Positions 54,521-64,000 of a stretch of 64,000 bases of DNA are shown one piece after another. The position numbers were made by a program, and so were the translations under genes. The stretch's first letter is position 1. Each line of letters starts with the position of its first letter. The notes beneath the pieces were generated by a model. It was not told the origin of the DNA and ran no database searches. It saw nothing but the letters and a program-made list of their open reading frames with translations. The DNA comes from Ascarosepion bandense. Its lineage: Eukaryota > Mollusca > Cephalopoda > Sepiida > Sepiidae. The stretch spans positions 4,850,001 through 4,914,000 of the forward strand of contig JBBBDQ010001918.1 in assembly GCA_037127315.1 (NCBI GenBank), given 5' to 3'.

Positions 54521-54935
54521 TTGAGTCTATAAATGACTCGGAAATAAGCAAATAATGACCGAAATATATTCGTGCCTGATAGCATATTTGGGATGGAATT
54601 AATTCAAATAATTTTAAATTTGAGTCTATAATCTTTTATTTTGTTAAACGATAGGTAACCATCGTTCGTTTTTATTTGAGACTATAAGTTTTCATTTGGT
54701 TCGGAGATAGGTAATAATGGTCATTTATATTTGTGACTGTACGCTTTTTTTTCTTTTTTTTTGTTTTGTTCGGGGATAGGTAAATAGAGATTGCTTATAT
54801 CTGAGTCTATAAGATTTTAATTGGTTCTCGGATAGGTAAATAGTGGACGTTAATATCCGAATCAGGATTCATTTATTTATTCGAAGATATTAATCGGTTT
54901 TAATTGAATATATAAGGATTTTTTGGAACGGGGAC
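54521..54935. repeat. Decayed ~65-bp tandem repeat
   Basis: TTTGAGTCTATAA, TTTGAGACTATAAG, TTTGTGACTGTACG and ATCTGAGTCTATAAGATTTT are each followed by a (C/G)GGATAGGTAA-type string, about six times. Diverged units. Confidence 0.7.
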
Positions 54936-54940
54936 AGTGG

Positions 54941-55610
54941 ATGTGCGTTGTGGTGCAGTGGATATCGGCTCGGAACTCGAAATAGGGGAGCCAAGTTTGA
55001 ATTCTAGTTGAATTCCTTGCATTCACTTACACGCAAATACCCTTGGGAAAAGTATTAATCCATCTATTCCTAACAGTTATGGGTTAAATATTAGAACAGA
55101 TTGGGTTCTGTAGCCTTGGCTGGCAACCAGTCTACCACAGAAAGCAATGGCAACCTACTGCGGGATAATCTTCTGCCCAGTCAGTCATGTCTCTTTCGAG
55201 ACATGATCGCCCAAGCGTATGTCACGTATGGCACTTAACTGACTGACTAAATATAATAGTTGGAATCATGATTAAGGCTTCTACTGGGAATAAAGTGGGG
55301 GATCAGTTTTATATTGTTATGAAGTAATAAACTAAACCCCCACTAATTACTACTTAATAATATAATACAACTCTTCCCCCTCTAGCTATGAGTCAAATAA
55401 TAGGACAGATTGGGTTCTGTAGACTTGGCTGGCAACCAGTCTACTACAGAAAGCAATGGCAACCTACTGCGGGATAATCTTCTGCCCAGTCAGTCATGTC
55501 TCTTTCGAGACATGATCGCTTAAGCGTGTATCATGTATGGCACTTATCTGCTGAAATATTGGCCGGTTACACGGTTCAGTTACGTGTTATACGGGATACA
55601 CGCTTGGGTG
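54941..55610 (+). mobile_element. Dimeric SINE-A plus an extra tail fragment
   Basis: Head GGATGTGCGTTGTGGTGCAG, body and perfect hairpin CATGTCTCTTTCGAGACATG to ~55240. Linker with GGGGGATCAG...AAACTAAACCCCC, second headless body 55388-55545 with a second perfect hairpin. A minus-oriented tail fragment (ATACGGGATACACGCTTGGG) lies at 55590-55625. Confidence 0.9.
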
Positions 55611-55654
55611 ATCATGTCTCAAAAGAGCAGAATTTTCGTGAGTACAGTATTATG

Positions 55655-55820
55655 GTCTTGTCATGTGTCAGAGCTAGGTTTCTTTCTGCTATTGTTCTCG
55701 AAACTTTTCAATGTTTTCTTTTTTATTATTCTTTCACGCTCTGTAACCCCAGGTGTCTTAGTAGCTTTATTGCCTTGCATGGAATGAAATGATTAAAATA
55801 TTTAGCTGCTTGGCATATAT
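55655..55820 (+). mobile_element. LINE 3' end (shared with 61.37-61.5 kb)
   Basis: TGCTATTGTTCTCGAAA, GTGTCTTAGTAGCTTTATTG, CCTTGCATGGAATGAAATGA and ATATTTAGCTGCTTGGCATA are all found in the same order at 61365-61500. Confidence 0.7.
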
Positions 55821-55834
55821 TTTCATTTCACCTC

Positions 55835-56180
55835 AACCCCATTATCGAAAATTCTACGACAAAAACCTGCTCGCCAAAATACATTTTATTTTTAAAATGA
55901 CTGAAAATACAACAACCTTAGCGCTAATCATTATCACAACTCAACATTTACACACACACACACACGTAGTTTATTGCAAATAATTTGTCACTTTAACTGG
56001 GCAGGTTCATGTCGGTTTCGAAGTCTCGTAAGGACACCATTATGGTGGTCTCACTCATCGGGACTGGGTTTCTTGGTCTATCTCCACCCCAATATCGAGT
56101 ACTTTATGGTAAAAACCTGCTTACCAAAATACCATTTGTCGGTAAAACTACTGAAAAAACAAAAACTTGGTATCAAGCAT
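55835..56180. repeat. Diverged ~95-bp direct repeat pair
   Basis: CACCCCATTATCGAAAATTC...AAAAACCTGCTCGCCAAAAT (55835) and CACCCCAATATCGAGTACTT...AAAAACCTGCTTACCAAAAT (56087). (TA)n(TG)n follows at 56198-56275. Confidence 0.75.
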
Positions 56181-56604
56181 TTTTATAATTCGACACTATA
56201 TATATATATATATATAAATATATGTGTGTGTGTGTTTGTGTGTGTGTGCGTGTGTGTGTGGGTGTGTGTGTTTGCGTTATAATTCTTTATAACTTTAAAA
56301 GCATCCAATTTGATAACATCAGCTAAAAGCATTAACTTCTCTCGATTATAACGGAGAGCAACGGACTTCTTTGCGAACTTCAAACAATGTTTCTAATGAT
56401 GCTTCGTGGGCATCAAAAACTGAAAAATTCCTGTAGAGAGCATATTGCCGACGCATCGTCTCAATTCGGACTTAATGAAGCTGCTTAACTCTCTTCATAA
56501 TTGCGTACACCGTAACAATCGGACATCGAACAAGGAAGTGCATTCATCTACTTAGTAACACTGGTAACAACATTAGTGCCTAAATAATATGATTTCAAAT
56601 GTGG

Positions 56605-56825
56605 CTGCTGGGATGTGCGTGTTGCGTTGCCATAACCGGCACAAAAAGCCGATCTGGCGGGTCGCATTCGAAATGCTAGGTGAAGCTGTACGGTTCGATT
56701 TCGTGCTAATAAACTTGTAAAAAAAAATGATTCCACCTCTCCTGTCCACTCAACAAATGGTTGATATAACAGGAGATTTTGCGTTTTAGCCTTGGCTGGA
56801 ATACGGTCTACGAGTAAATAAACTC
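56605..56825 (+). mobile_element. Very old SINE-A copy, possible
   Basis: TGTTGCGTTGCCATAACCGG is a very loose head match. TAACAGGAGATTTTGCGTTT and AGCCTTGGCTGGAATACGGT at 56765-56812 match the body better. Confidence 0.4.
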
Positions 56826-57184
56826 AGAATAAGATATATAAAGTTAAATATCCGAAAATAGATGGTTTGTTGAACGATGAAGTAGAAAAAAATATTATCA
56901 TGCATTTCGGCATTCAAAAAAATTAAACTAAATGATACTTTTCTTGATGAAGCACTTGTTTTGGTATGGCTAGCAAATCAAACCTTAAAAAAGCACCAAA
57001 TTACTGCAGTAAACATGGCAATCACACCTACTAGATTGAGGCAGTGACTCTATACCCTACAGAGGATATTTCATTGTTAATAAATATTGGACAACTTTTC
57101 GTTCATGCTTTGATTGTTGCTGCCAAATATGATCAGTATTTCCGCAATATGTTTAGAGATTCCTGAAAAATTCAAAGAAAATCT
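56826..57184. other. No recognisable feature
   Basis: AT-rich unclassified DNA. Confidence 0.4.
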
Positions 57185-57185
57185 A

Positions 57186-57246
<61 letters not shown>

Positions 57247-57301
57247 CTTACAATATTAATATCTATCTATCTATCTATCTATCTATCTCTTACAATATTA
57301 A

Positions 57302-57346
<45 letters not shown>

Positions 57347-57359
57347 CTAACAATATTAA

Positions 57360-57400
<41 letters not shown>

Positions 57401-57413
57401 CTAACAATATTAA

Positions 57414-57458
<45 letters not shown>

Positions 57459-57483
57459 CTAACAATATTAATATCTATCTATT
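57185..57483. repeat. (TATC)n array, part left of the LTR element
   Basis: (TATC)n blocks separated by TCTTACAATATTAATA or TCTAACAATATTAATA spacers. The same array resumes at 59950, so it was split by the LTR insertion. Confidence 0.97.
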
Positions 57484-57923
57484 TGTTGCACACTTTCTTC
57501 TAGAGAGTGCAGAACCAGGGATCGAACCGCAGACCGTTGGATTTCAATTCAACGCTCTCCCAGCTGGCTTCTTGCTTCGCCTCTTCCTCTTCCTACTCCA
57601 CTTTCCTCCTTCCACCTTTTCACTGCGTCTCTCTGCGTCAGCTTCTCGCCAAGAAATTGACGCCACTGATTCCCCGAGTGAACTTGGTCGGTCAGTTTTA
57701 TAATCCATTTCTCTACCCATAATCCATTTCCTCGGTCTATAAAAATTCCCCTCGAGGGCCTCCTCTCTTTTTTCCTTTAGAATGAGCTGAAGGTGGATTA
57801 TTAAGACAGAGGTGAGTATTATTATTATTTTCTTTCTTTGGAACAGATTACTGCTTTGCACGCCAGACACAAACGAACTCTCTTTTTTCCAGAGCCGCCG
57901 CTAGTCGCCCTTTCATGTTCACA
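57484..57923 (-). mobile_element. 3' LTR of a young LTR retrotransposon
   Basis: 440 bp, apparently identical to 59505-59944. On the minus strand it begins TGTGAACATG and ends GTGTGCAACA. Just before its start (minus sense) is the polypurine tract AGGGGGGAG (57924-57932). CTATT at 57479-57483 is one half of a 5-bp target duplication. A TATAAAA box lies at 57696-57702 (minus). A tRNA-like sequence sits at 57508-57568. The ORF of the element ends 99 bp inside this LTR. Confidence 0.95.
57508..57568 (-). promoter_or_regulatory. tRNA-like sequence with A and B boxes inside the LTR (also 59529-59589)
   Basis: On the minus strand: CAGCTGGGAGAGCG (A-box-like D arm), then GTTGAATTGAAATCCAAC (anticodon-arm-like, GAA at the anticodon position), then GCGGTTCGATCCC (B-box-like T loop). 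Spacing matches a tRNA, most like tRNA-Phe, but the stems are imperfect. It could be a pol III promoter, a captured tRNA, or part of a SINE absorbed by the LTR. Confidence 0.6.
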
Positions 57924-59504
57924 CTCCCCCCTGGTCTCAAGACCACACATGTGGCAAGGCGGACGTGGCCGCTTGTTGCGGGCACTCCTACGAAGGGGGA
58001 TTGTCTGGATTTCTTCATCTGAGCTCTCAGAAGTGGCATCGGAATTATCGGCAACAGCGTCGGGGTTCGCAGTCGGACCATCAGACTCGCGGGGCGTAGG
58101 TCGAATCCACAGTTCGTCATTGGATGATTCACCACTGCCGCTACTTGTCAACGAATTCGTATTCAGGGCGGGCCGAATGTCCCTCACATGGCGTGGAGTA
58201 CCATCAACCAGCACGGCCTGCTCACTGACGATGCCGGTGATTCGTCCCCTTCGAAAACTGGTGGTGCACCGGCTATTGGGAGGCTTCACCCAGACGGTGT
58301 CCCCTAATTCATACGGCCCTCTTGTTCCCCGCCGATCAGGCAGACGCGCGTCAATGCCCTTGATGCGCACTCGGTAGCGATGGATTGCATTGGCGGGTGC
58401 GCTCACAGCAGTCACAGCATCCCTCGGTGTTGCATTATATCTATAGACCGCTTCTGCAATAGTGCACGCCTTCCTGGCCGCGGTCCTCTTCACGCTTCGG
58501 TGGCACCGCTCTGCTATGCCGTTGCCACTCGGCACATATGCACATCGGTGTCTGAGCCTGATCCCCCACTCGTCTACAAAACGCCTAAATTCTACGCTGC
58601 AGAAGGCAGTATCGTTGTCCGTGAGGATCTCTTCAGGCGGCCCCCTTTCGTAAAATATGGATTCCAATTCACGGATGACACTGGAGGAGTCCTGGCGTGC
58701 CAACGGGCGCCAGATCGCAAACCTCGTCGGTCCGCAATCTATCAGTGTGAGGAAGTGCTGGCTGCCATAATGGGTTATGTCCATACCCAGTCGGCTCCAA
58801 GTCATGTCTGTTCCCAGCCGACCCCTCCGCCATCTCGCTGGGGCGGGGTCGATTGACTGGCATGTTTGGCATTCCTTGACCACCGCTCTCACTGCACTTT
58901 TTGACACTGACGGATTGGTCAATTGTACAAAATAGCATGTCCGTCTCACTCCGGGGTGCCCACTGATGTGGTGTATTTCCCTGATTTTGTCTGCCGCCTC
59001 CACAGAGGCAGCACATAGTAACGGTACTGGCCCAGCTTCTTTCTTCACGGCATCAATCCATCTCTGAGGCACCCGAGTGAGCCTATCAGCGAGGTTGCAG
59101 TTTGAGGTGACAAGTACCACATCCACAGACAGATTGTACTCTGTTACTAGCTTTCTTATAGTCTCCAACCTCCGTCTGATCAGCATCTCGCTGGCCGCCT
59201 TGGTGCGCACCCTGGCCTTACCTGTCAGTGTGTTTGATATCCAGTGGTACACGCACAGCGAATCTGTGTGTATGTGTAATTTCTTGACTTTCCACTGGAG
59301 TGCCAGGTTAATGCCTTTCGTCACCGCATCGAGCTCTGCCAGGTTGATGTGAGCAGCGTCATTCGTCGGTCGCAGCCAGCAGGCGTCCTCAATCGCAGCT
59401 CCGTTCTCCTCAAGCAGCACACCAATCGCCACAGAGCTCGCATCCACCCACACGCTCAATTCGTCTCCCTGCACACACCAGTCTCCCTTTGCGCCGAAAT
59501 AGCT
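57825..59504 (-). CDS. pol: Truncated retrotransposon Pol: RNase H + integrase
   Basis: Intact frame with no internal stop. Residues are counted from the GTG codon at 59472-59474, giving 549; the frame in fact stays open upstream through 59504 into the LTR. RNase H has Asp11 (VWVDAS), Glu47 (LAELDA), Asp71 (HTDS) and Asp130 (LADRLTR). The integrase has an HHCC zinc finger (His169, His173, Cys202, Cys205) and a DD35E core at Asp232 (GMDITHY), Asp286 (LTDND) and Glu322 (GIAER). A GPY/F-type domain starts at 386 (GPYELGDTVW). The C-terminal tail has CHMC and CLACKAVIC, a second possible Cys cluster. Gag, protease and RT are absent. The GPY/F domain favours Ty3/Gypsy, but BEL is not excluded. No start codon is evident, so autonomous expression is doubtful. 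Confidence 0.93.
   Translation of the reverse strand, partial: SYFGAKGDWCVQGDELSVWVDASSVAIGVLLEENGAAIEDACWLRPTNDAAHINLAELDAVTKGINLALQWKVKKLHIHTDSLCVYHWISNTLTGKARVRTKAASEMLIRRRLETIRKLVTEYNLSVDVVLVTSNCNLADRLTRVPQRWIDAVKKEAGPVPLLCAASVEAADKIREIHHISGHPGVRRTCYFVQLTNPSVSKSAVRAVVKECQTCQSIDPAPARWRRGRLGTDMTWSRLGMDITHYGSQHFLTLIDCGPTRFAIWRPLARQDSSSVIRELESIFYERGPPEEILTDNDTAFCSVEFRRFVDEWGIRLRHRCAYVPSGNGIAERCHRSVKRTAARKACTIAEAVYRYNATPRDAVTAVSAPANAIHRYRVRIKGIDARLPDRRGTRGPYELGDTVWVKPPNSRCTTSFRRGRITGIVSEQAVLVDGTPRHVRDIRPALNTNSLTSSGSGESSNDELWIRPTPRESDGPTANPDAVADNSDATSESSDEEIQTIPLRRSARNKRPRPPCHMCGLETRGECEHERATSGGSGKKRVRLCLACKAVICSKERK
57924..57932 (-). other. Polypurine tract
   Basis: AGGGGGGAG on the minus strand, immediately before the TG of the 3' LTR. 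This is the expected position for plus-strand DNA priming. Confidence 0.85.
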
Positions 59505-59944
59505 TGTTGCACACTTTCTTCTAGAGAGTGCAGAACCAGGGATCGAACCGCAGACCGTTGGATTTCAATTCAACGCTCTCCCAGCTGGCTTCTTGCTTCG
59601 CCTCTTCCTCTTCCTACTCCACTTTCCTCCTTCCACCTTTTCACTGCGTCTCTCTGCGTCAGCTTCTCGCCAAGAAATTGACGCCACTGATTCCCCGAGT
59701 GAACTTGGTCGGTCAGTTTTATAATCCATTTCTCTACCCATAATCCATTTCCTCGGTCTATAAAAATTCCCCTCGAGGGCCTCCTCTCTTTTTTCCTTTA
59801 GAATGAGCTGAAGGTGGATTATTAAGACAGAGGTGAGTATTATTATTATTTTCTTTCTTTGGAACAGATTACTGCTTTGCACGCCAGACACAAACGAACT
59901 CTCTTTTTTCCAGAGCCGCCGCTAGTCGCCCTTTCATGTTCACA
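59505..59944 (-). mobile_element. 5' LTR of the young LTR retrotransposon
   Basis: Same 440 bp as 57484-57923, offset 2021. Followed on the plus strand by CTATT (59945-59949), matching 57479-57483. In minus sense its last bases GCAACA join directly to pol sequence AGCTATTTCGGCGC, with no primer-binding site and no leader. The internal deletion therefore ends exactly at the LTR boundary. Confidence 0.95.
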
Positions 59945-59949
59945 CTATT

Positions 59950-59961
59950 ACAATTAATTAA

Positions 59962-60006
<45 letters not shown>

Positions 60007-60079
60007 CTAACAATTAATTAATAATCTATCTTAATCTATCTATCTATCTATCTATCTATCTCTTTCAATATTAATATAA

Positions 60080-60130
<51 letters not shown>

Positions 60131-60183
60131 TACAATATTAATATCTATCTATCTATCTATCTATCTATCTCTAACAATATTAA

Positions 60184-60229
<46 letters not shown>

Positions 60230-60319
60230 ACAATATTAATATCTATCTATCTATCTATCTATCTATCTCTTACAATATTAATATCTATCTGTCTATCTAT
60301 CTATCTCTAACAATATTAA

Positions 60320-60361
<42 letters not shown>

Positions 60362-60370
60362 ACAATATTA

Positions 60371-60407
<37 letters not shown>

Positions 60408-60461
60408 CTAACAATATTAATATCTATCTATCTATCTATCTATCTCTAACAATAATATTAA

Positions 60462-60511
<50 letters not shown>

Positions 60512-60518
60512 ATATTAA

Positions 60519-60555
<37 letters not shown>

Positions 60556-60568
60556 CTAACAATATTAA

Positions 60569-60613
<45 letters not shown>

Positions 60614-60626
60614 CTAACAATATTAA

Positions 60627-60667
<41 letters not shown>

Positions 60668-60718
60668 CTTACAATATTAATATCTATCTGTCTATCTATC
60701 TATCTCTAACAATATTAA

Positions 60719-60771
<53 letters not shown>

Positions 60772-60784
60772 CTAACAATATTAA

Positions 60785-60837
<53 letters not shown>

Positions 60838-60886
60838 CTAACAATATTAATATCTATCTATCTATCTATCTATCTAACAATATTAA

Positions 60887-60955
<69 letters not shown>

Positions 60956-60957
60956 CA
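59950..60957. repeat. (TATC)n array, part right of the LTR element
   Basis: ~18 (TATC)n blocks with AACAATATTAATA spacers, continuing 57185-57483. Block lengths vary from ~5 to ~14 TATC. Confidence 0.97.
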
Positions 60958-61502
60958 CTCTGTTCATATCTAATGCACTTCATACATCCATGTAATACTT
61001 CTATTCGTCCCTGCAAATGTTATATATTTTTAGATTCTTGATGAAATCCAAATAAGTATCTGAGATATCACGAGGTAGCTTCCCGACTTCAGTCACTTCC
61101 CTTTGCCATCTATAAATGCCCTTCATCGTAATTGGTCCGATGAACTTTCCGCTATGCTAGATATAATTTATGAATTTAAGCTCTGTATTAGATTTGCTAA
61201 CAAGATTTCATCAATTTATAATAAGTTTTGTGCTTACAGTTTCTTTTATTACGCTTCTCTCTTTAGGTCTCCTCTTTTGACTTATTGCTACACAGTTTAC
61301 GTTGACCTTAAAATGATTAAATGCAATCTAAAGGTCATTTCCGGTCTTCTTGAATACTCTTATGCTATTGTTCTCGAAAATTTATAATGTTTTCTTTTTT
61401 ATTATTCTTTCATGCTCAGTAAACTCAAGTGTCTTAGTAGCTTTATTGCCTTGCATGAAATGAAATGATAAAAATATTTAGCTGCTTGACATATATTTTC
61501 AT
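60958..61502 (+). mobile_element. LINE C-terminal remnant and 3' end
   Basis: SINALHRNWSDELSAMLDII (61107-61160) resembles the NVASL-LFYKYFHG--SDELA-M block. 61365-61500 is the 3' end shared with 55.66-55.82 kb. Confidence 0.6.
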
Positions 61503-61512
61503 TCTTATGCGG

Positions 61513-61632
61513 GCTTACGGTCTATCACGTTGAATACATCGGTTCTCACTCGATCACCGAAATTAAGCAACGTTGAGCCTGGTCAGTACTTAGATGGGTG
61601 ACCGCTTGGGAATACCAGGTGCTGTAAGCGTT
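61513..61632 (+). rRNA. 5S rRNA-derived head of a chimeric SINE
   Basis: Complete ~120-nt 5S-like sequence: GCTTACGGTCTATCACGTTG, CACCGAAATTAAGCAACGTT, GAGCCTGGTCAGTACTTAGA, TGGGTGACCGCTTGGGAATA, CCAGGTGCTGTAAGC. The internal control region is well kept, closest to a real 5S gene of the copies here. Its direct junction to a SINE head ~11 bp downstream argues for a retroposed composite. Confidence 0.8.
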
Positions 61633-61850
61633 TAGTGACGGATGTGCGTTGTGGTGCAGTGGATATCGGATCAGAAAGAGAAATCGGTGAGCCGAGTTCG
61701 AATTCCAGTTGAATACCCTGCATTCACTTAAGCACTGGTACCCTTGAGAAAGGTATTAATCCGTCCCTTCCCTCCAGTTATGGGTTAAATAACAAGGGTA
61801 TGACTTGGGGACCATGCCCTTAAAAACAAATCCCAATGAATCTTGATACT
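61633..61850 (+). mobile_element. SINE-B body of the 5S-tRNA chimeric SINE
   Basis: GGATGTGCGTTGTGGTGCAG, GAGTTCGAATTCCAGTTGAA, GGTATTAATCCGTCCCTTCC, TTATGGGTTAAATAACAAGG. Then the alternative tail GGTATGACTTGGGGACCATG, CCCTTAAAAACAAATCCCAA, as at 2565-2610. Confidence 0.85.
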
Positions 61851-62319
61851 CGAAAAGAAAAATGTATATCTAGACACAAAAACTTATATAAAAAAACAAT
61901 AAATTGTTGAAAGAAAAAGGTATCACCAGCAATAAATAAATAAAGTTTAGTTGGCAATAACTGACCTGCCGAGGTTGATTTGCCATTAAAACAAAACAAC
62001 TAACCAATCATTCTTATGCAAGGTATTAAAATAAACATTAGAGTTTCATAGAGTTTTGGTAACATTTCGATATTTCTGTAACCCAAGTTAAGCAATATTC
62101 AGACTGATACGTAAGTACATGAGTAATCGCCAGGTATTAATGTGCCCTGCATATGTAGATATGCGGAATTAAAGTGTTGTAACCTAAAAAAGTTACTGAA
62201 TGAGAAAAAAACAAAATTGAATTTTGGAAAAGGAAAAAGAAATCTTTATAACATCAACAGAATACGATACTCTGCAGTTGCGTGAAGTAGATAACCACTG
62301 CCACCCAGTGGTGAAATGC
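61851..62319. other. No recognisable feature
   Basis: AT-rich unclassified DNA. Confidence 0.4.
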
Positions 62320-63115
62320 TAGACATAGTATTTAGCTGTCTCCCCATTTGAGACAAAGTGTGGCACAAGGCCTTTTTAATGTGGGTAATCTAAGCCATAT
62401 AGCTCGAACAAAAATTAAAAGTCTACTTTTAACAAGACGAGACTCTACCCTCCGGGCGGAACCTCGTGCGGGTCACTTTCTTCCTTAAGACAAAAAGTCT
62501 AACATTATCAGAATTGTGTCAGAGCAAAATTAATCGCTAGGCGGTAATGTAGTATTTAGCTGCGTCTAAACTTAAGAAAAAACGTGACACAAGGCCTTTT
62601 TAATGTGGGTAATCCGAGCCATATTGCTCGAACAAAAATTAAATCTTTACTTTTTCCAAGACGAGACTTTACGCTTCGGCGGAACCTCGACTGGGTTACT
62701 CTCAGCCAGTGGGAATGAGTCAGACAATGTCAGAATTGCTTCTGAGCGTCGTAAATCATTAGGCGGCAATAAAATATTTAACTGACCCCTTACTTGAGAC
62801 AAAACCATATAGCTCAGGCAAAAATTGAATGTCTCTTTTTTGCCCAGACGAAATTCTACAATGTCAGAATTGCCTTTGGTCGAAGTTAATCGCTAGGCGA
62901 TTATATCAGTATTTAGTTGTCTCTCCACTTGTGGAACAAGGACCTTTTTAATGTGGGCGATCTGAGCAATACCTCGGGTCAAAAATAAAATGTGTAATAT
63001 TCCCTAGACGAGACAATAGCCTTCGGCAGTGTCTCGACTGGGTTAATCTCTGCCCGAAGGTAGATAGACAATGTCAGAATCGCCTCTGAGCGAAGTTAAT
63101 CTCTAAGCGGCAATA
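62320..63115. repeat. Diverged ~220-bp satellite, four units
   Basis: Unit starts (AGTATTTAGCTGTCTCC-like) at about 62328, 62551, 62774 and 62910. Each has CCTTTTTAATGTGGG, GAGCCATATAGCTCG, AGACGAGACT, CGGCGGAACCTCG, ATGTCAGAATTGC and GAAGTTAATCGCTAGGCGG, with losses in the third unit. Similar strings appear once at 10603-10690. Confidence 0.85.
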
Positions 63116-63449
63116 TACCCCACTCACAACAATGTCCAGTATATTTATGAGGATGTGGACTTATCGATTAATGTTCATAGGTACGTATATAACATGCTCG
63201 TTTTTTAGATTTACTCAGCACAGGGTCAATATCTTTCCCTTTTCGGGTTCTTGTGGATTCACTCTGCATTCCTTATTTTACCCCTTACTTTGTCTTTTTT
63301 CGGATTTTTGTCTGAAGAGATTTTCGAGGAATGGACACATCAAATGTGTCGAAAATAGCTTCCAAAAGCTCAACATCCACTGGAGTATCGTTTTCTTCAG
63401 TTATATGCCGATGCTTATTTGATTCCAGTGCCTTTTGTGCACCATTTCC
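63116..63449. other. No recognisable feature
   Basis: Unclassified; the overlapping frames 63132-63630 have no motif. Confidence 0.4.
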
Positions 63450-63600
63450 GATCAGTCAGTTAAGTTCCATACGTGATACACGCTTTGGGCGATCATGTCT
63501 CGAAAGAGACATCACTGAAGATTATTCCGCAATAAGATTATTCCGCAGAAGATTATTCAGCAATAAGTTCCCAGCCAAGTCTATGGCACCCAATATCGGT
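63450..63600 (-). mobile_element. SINE-A 3' fragment
   Basis: GATCAGTCAGTTAAGTTCCA, hairpin GATGTCTCTTTCGAGACATG (minus), then a short triplication of AAGATTATTCCGCA and body remnants to ~63595. Confidence 0.85.
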
Positions 63601-63894
63601 AAATATAACAGACAAGGAAAATTTAGTTAATTTCTACTCTTAATATTCGAAACAACACAAATATTACATCTTAAACAGTCAAGATATAAAAAGAAATTAA
63701 CAATTCTTCAAACAAACCCCCTTGAAAATGACTAAAAAAGTGTCAGAAAGCGTTTAGGAAATAGAAAACGACAGTTTTATTTTAATTGTATTTTCAAATT
63801 TTTGGGGATAAGGCTGAGATTGACTCAGCACCTTATCTGAAAATCGGAAAAAGCAATACAAAACTTAAAAGAAACAGACTTTGACGTTTTTTTT

Positions 63895-63939
<45 letters not shown>

Positions 63940-64000
63940 CTTACGCGGATATATATATATATATCACAATGGGGTGTAGATATAGAAGAATCCAAAGGAG
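63601..64000. other. Unclassified with (TA)n at 63898-63963
   Basis: AT-rich; the TA run is broken once by TTATCTTACGCGG. Confidence 0.6.

Noticed and set aside
57838..58377. 179-codon plus-strand frame (and 58380-58856)
   Set aside because: Antisense shadow of the integrase frame, which has full catalytic motifs.
61513..61632. Functional 5S rRNA gene
   Set aside because: Not excluded, but the direct junction to a SINE head, repeated at other loci, makes a retroposed composite more likely.

Overview
The window reads as an AT-rich, repeat-saturated stretch of animal nuclear DNA. I find no convincing host protein-coding gene. Nearly all recognisable sequence is transposon-derived or tandemly repeated: (TATC/GATA)n, (TA)n, (TG/CA)n and (TTTC/GAAA)n arrays, tRNA- and 5S-derived SINEs, non-LTR retrotransposon (LINE) remnants of at least two lineages, Penelope-like fragments, Tc1, mariner and hAT-type DNA transposons, and two LTR elements. 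This mix would suit a mollusc, perhaps a cephalopod, but that assignment is inference; no marker in the window settles it.

Layout. 0-6.5 kb: a LINE 3' end, several SINEs, 5S-derived pieces, and a striking tandem array (4526-6452) whose ~305 bp unit is a headless SINE body plus a linker. 6.6-15.8 kb: LINE remnants separated by GAAA/GATA arrays, with an inverted duplication whose arms lie at about 7.33-8.13 and 12.09-12.85 kb. 14.2-19.5 kb: foldback elements, a dispersed repeat present twice, two tRNA-derived SINE families and many dinucleotide runs. 19.8-24.3 kb: RTE-like LINE pieces and 37-bp and 55-bp minisatellites. 25.1-26.0 kb: an LTR followed by 21 units of 28 bp that look derived from its own LTR/primer-binding-site junction, all inside a SINE. 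26.1-27.0 kb: two related MITEs. 28-34 kb: a 476-bp foldback, a tRNA-Leu-like sequence inside a duplication, a LINE ORF2 remnant interrupted by a SINE, a 154-bp tandem repeat, and a Penelope-like C-terminus. 34-37.8 kb: two decayed Tc1-type copies carrying nested SINEs and an hAT-type MITE. 38-49 kb: low-complexity DNA, a dimeric SINE, LINE pieces, an LTR-like sequence and a mariner remnant. 50-56 kb: minisatellites, a Penelope-like remnant, a long GATA array and a dimeric SINE. 57.2-61 kb: a (TATC)n array split by a very young LTR element (57484-59944) with apparently identical 440-bp LTRs, a 5-bp target duplication and one long intact frame for RNase H plus integrase. 61.5-64 kb: a 5S-tRNA chimeric SINE, a ~220-bp satellite and another SINE.

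The parts tell a history of layered insertion. SINEs lie in Tc1, LINE and foldback DNA; an LTR element lies in a SINE; an hAT MITE lies in Tc1; an LTR element lies in a GATA array. Several inserts have target-site duplications or a second, empty copy of the site within the window. The most notable items are the LTR-junction minisatellite, the 5S-tRNA chimeric SINE (three copies in the same order), the dimeric SINE that has become a satellite, and the truncated LTR element whose LTR contains a tRNA-like sequence.
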